Assembly (NCBI GenBank): GCA_964035795.1
Contig: OZ038322.1
Location: forward strand, 9,251,868 to 9,315,867
Source: Pterobdella sp. o SKG-2022
Lineage: Eukaryota; Annelida; Clitellata; Hirudinida; Piscicolidae
Length of the DNA: 64,000 nt
Direction: 5' to 3'
The notes under the pieces were generated by a model. It was not told where the DNA came from. It made no database searches and saw only the letters and a list, made by a program, of their open reading frames with translations. The position numbers were made by a program, and so were the translations under genes. Positions 61,424 to 64,000 of the stretch are shown piece by piece. Each line of letters opens with the position of its first letter. The first letter of the stretch is position 1.

Positions 61424-62616
61424 TCAAGTTTTATGGTAATTTATAATGCAATCTTTCAAACGATAATGATAAAAAATAGATAACATTTTGGATCTTCTGA
61501 AAGCTATGATGTTGATGACAAGAAGAGTAAGTATAAGTAAGAGGCATAGTGAGATCCAGGCGATTGCAAACACTGTGGAATGAAATAAACTCGAAAACAA
61601 GTGAGAAACTTAATGAATATTAATATAAACGGGAAGAAAACTCTCACGACTGATGCTTGAAGGACGTTCAGTAGTTATTTCTTTCACCTCGTATGGGATT
61701 AATGTTGCAGTGGTAGGAGTTTCTATTGTAGTAGTGGTAGGATTTGCTTTAGTAGTACCAATTTCAGCTGTGCTTAAAGGTTGAGAGTTGATAATTGAAG
61801 GGATGTTTGTTTTATCTAGTTTTGAAGGTTTTAAACTGTTATCTGTTGTAGTTTTCGTGTGTCCTATAGAAGGATTTTTAGGTTGAGTGGGGAAGAATGC
61901 CGTGTTTTGGATCGAGTGGGTTTTCCATCTTTTAGCTGTGTCGTATTTTTAAAAGTAATAACAAAAATAATTAAAAGTTATTTTTGAAAGAATATTGAGT
62001 AATTGTTTTTATGAGTTTGAGTTTTATATGTTAAATTGAAGGTTAAAATATAATTAAATCGCATATTACTTATGAGTGGGGAGTTTTGAGCTTCATTTTT
62101 GTTTTCAAACATATTTTTCAATAACTCAATAAGCTTTGATTTTTCTTCAGCTAAATTATCAAATTTTTCCCTATTTTCGGTAACATAATTTTTTGTTGTC
62201 TGTGTTTCTTTTGGGTTCATATTGTTGCCTATTGTATTAAAAGAGGAAACTAGCTGAGTAGCAAACGTTAAAAGATTTTTCTCAATTATTTTTCTATTTG
62301 TCTCATCTGACTCGATAGCGTTAGAAAGGTAGCTCTCAATTAATTTTTTTTCTTTTTCATTTGAATCAGTCAGGTTAGTTTGCTTTGATATAGATTTAAC
62401 CGTAGCTTTTTCTAAATCAATGACAGATTTTGGAATCATAGTAGATTTAATTATTTGCTTTACATCAAAATTCTTTTTTTTAGATGGTTTTTCAGCAATG
62501 GAAAAAAAATTTTTGGAAACGTGTTTAACGATATTGGTTGAACTGGTTTGCGTAACAACTTCAAGCCAACAAGATGTCAAAACAACCAACAAAATCAAAA
62601 CAGAATATTTTTTCAT
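61424..62616 (-). CDS. Unknown type I membrane protein with Thr/Ser-rich ectodomain (3 exons)
   Basis: Exons 62616-62070, 61935-61648 and 61572-61424 join in frame (donors ATAA|GTAATA and AGTC|GTGAGA, acceptors GACACAG and TTCCACAG) to give 984 bases and 327 residues. The signal peptide is MKKYSVL-ILLVVLTSCWLEV. The first exon is charged and helix-prone, with Lys/Glu-rich stretches (EKEKKLIESYLSNAIESDE, NLAEEKSKLIELLKNMF) that suggest a coiled coil. The second exon is a Thr/Pro/Ser-rich stalk (KANPTTTTIETPTTATLIP), likely O-glycosylated. The third gives one membrane helix, FAIAWISLCLLLILTLLVIN, and a short basic tail (FRRSK). No family recognised. The reading of both introns is supported by frame and by the helix appearing exactly after the last junction. 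Confidence 0.75.
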
Positions 62617-63192
62617 TTCTTTTTTAAATTAATTAACAAGAATTATAATAAAACCAAGATTAGTTTGTGGAATCAAAACGTATGTTGCAACAACTCGTGC
62701 TAAAATTCGATAACATTTTCTTTTAAATCAAAAACGTTGGTGATGTTATAAGAAATGTATAACAGAGCCATACTCAAAAAAGTTTATCAATAAATGTATC
62801 TGTAGCAATTATTTTACATTGATCTCCAAAACTTCAAAATCAATATTCAATTCTCATCACCTTCAAAAAAAATTTAAGGAAGAAATATTCAAAATATAAC
62901 TCTATTTAACGCTTTAAAAAGCTTTATCATTTTTGGTTGATTTTTTTTTGCAATATAATGGTGTTTTCGTTTTGCCAAAACCCCCGAAATGATTGGGGGG
63001 ATTATAGTTCAAGATACACATGATTTTTGTATTGGTATGGTTGAAAATTATCTAATTATACATAAACTATTCTATGATCTTTGAAGTTTTGTATTTCCAA
63101 TTTTTTAAAATATACATATGTATATGAAATTTAAAATATGATTGAGTTTAGTTTTTATTTAATGCTGATAATTTTAAAGTAACAAAAGAAAT
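62617..63192. other. Spacer, likely promoter side of the membrane-protein gene
   Basis: AT-rich with no coding signal seen. Confidence 0.5.
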
Positions 63193-63720
63193 CTATGACG
63201 GTTTCATTTCTGCATAGTTCACTGTTTTATACCATTTTTTTTTACTAGTTCTATCCAGTATTAATGAGTTATTGGTATAAGCGGACTTTTCGATATTATT
63301 ATTAAAATTTTTTAGCGCAAGATTTACAAACAAATTTTCTTCAAAGGCGCTCAAATGATTGTGAGAAATTATGAATGAAGTTGTTCGTGGTATAGGTGAG
63401 TTTTTAAGTTTGCGAAAATATTTAAGAAAAGATAATGAGTGCAAGCTAGACGAGAGATAATTCCACAGATGTGGGCCATGGTGAGAGAAAGAGCGACTCA
63501 TAAGCAAGCTCGAAGAAACAGGTTTATGAAGCTGGGAACCGCAGTGCAAGAACCTGAGTGATTAATTGGTGTGATTAATAGACAAAAGACCGAAAAGATA
63601 GGCAGGTTGTTTAAGCTTGAAAATGCAGTCAATGAGCCAAAGTAATTTAAACTTACATCTTTGAGAAACTGGTAACCAGTGAAAGCGATCAAGACATTCC
63701 CTGAAGGAGCTTAAGTAATC
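63193..63720 (-). mobile_element. CR1/L2-type LINE 3' end, frameshifted
   Basis: On the minus strand DRFHWLPVSQRCKF at about 63,680 begins the conserved C-terminal region of CR1/L2 polymerases. After a frameshift near 63,550 it continues QLHKPVSSSLLMSRSFSHHG and PHLWNYLSSSLHSLSFLKYF, the usual R..R...G..LWN.LP..IR....F.FK ending. Stop at 63,193-63,195. This is the opposite end of the same kind of element as the fragment at 4.2-4.9 kb. Confidence 0.8.
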
Positions 63721-64000
63721 AGCTTGAAAAACCGTTTTGGCCGCATGATTTTAGAAGGGTTGAAGTTTCTGTAAAAAAAAGACTTTGAAAAATGATACGA
63801 GAAAAAAGAAAAGTATGAAAATACAAAATGTTCGCGGAGAAATAGTGTAAAATGTTAGAAAGATTAAAATAATTGAAAACCTGAAACATCAGCTGATAAT
63901 ATCAAGTTTTCAAACATAGGGTTACTGAAAACTTTCTAAACCTTAAAGCTGAAAAATTAACATACTTATCGATTATTATTTCTAAGTCGTGTTTGCGTAG

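Overview
This is animal nuclear DNA, strongly AT-rich (roughly 70% by eye). All recognisable genes have GT-AG introns, and the set is metazoan: a RAD51 paralogue, an NCAM/Fasciclin-II-type adhesion molecule, a PKNOX/PREP TALE homeobox gene, a muscle-type calponin, a SOCS-type SH2 protein and a heparanase. The species cannot be named from the sequence. RAD51B, PKNOX and heparanase together suggest a gene-rich invertebrate (lophotrochozoan or similar) rather than a nematode or fly. I rebuilt five multi-exon genes by hand. In each case every splice junction keeps the frame, apart from one uncertain acceptor in PKNOX.

Layout, left to right. 1-4,232: a decayed plus-strand non-LTR retrotransposon (zinc fingers, endonuclease, reverse transcriptase) with two nested insertions. 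One of these is an 851-bp element between 7-bp target duplications. 4,225-4,871: a fragment of a second (CR1/L2-type) LINE. 5,086-5,303: a perfect GGAA microsatellite. 7,449-10,704 (-): RAD51B, ten exons. 10,705-16,565: mostly non-coding, with two RTE-type LINE scraps and exon-like blocks of at least one unidentified minus-strand gene. 16,566-23,638 (-): Fasciclin-II/NCAM-like receptor, 14 exons, 1,053 residues. 26,758-31,169 (-): PKNOX/PREP homeobox gene, ten exons. 33,753-36,619 (-): calponin with a CH domain and seven calponin-family repeats, five exons, 485 residues. 41,658-46,757 (+): an uninterrupted 1,699-codon open reading frame of unknown family. 53,303-54,159 (+): exons of a SOCS6/7-like SH2 domain. 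57,483-60,327 (-): heparanase (GH79), 13 exons, 481 residues. 61,424-62,616 (-): an unknown type I membrane protein, three exons. 63,193-63,720 (-): the 3' end of a CR1/L2 LINE.

The genes do not form a pathway: they cover recombination repair, axon/cell adhesion, transcription, muscle, cytokine-type signalling and extracellular matrix. The most unusual items are the giant intronless Lys/Asn-rich ORF and its possible splicing to the downstream SH2 exons. Also notable are the orphan membrane protein, a heparanase lacking most of the processed linker, and several unrelated-looking fold-back (inverted-repeat) elements in introns and spacers.
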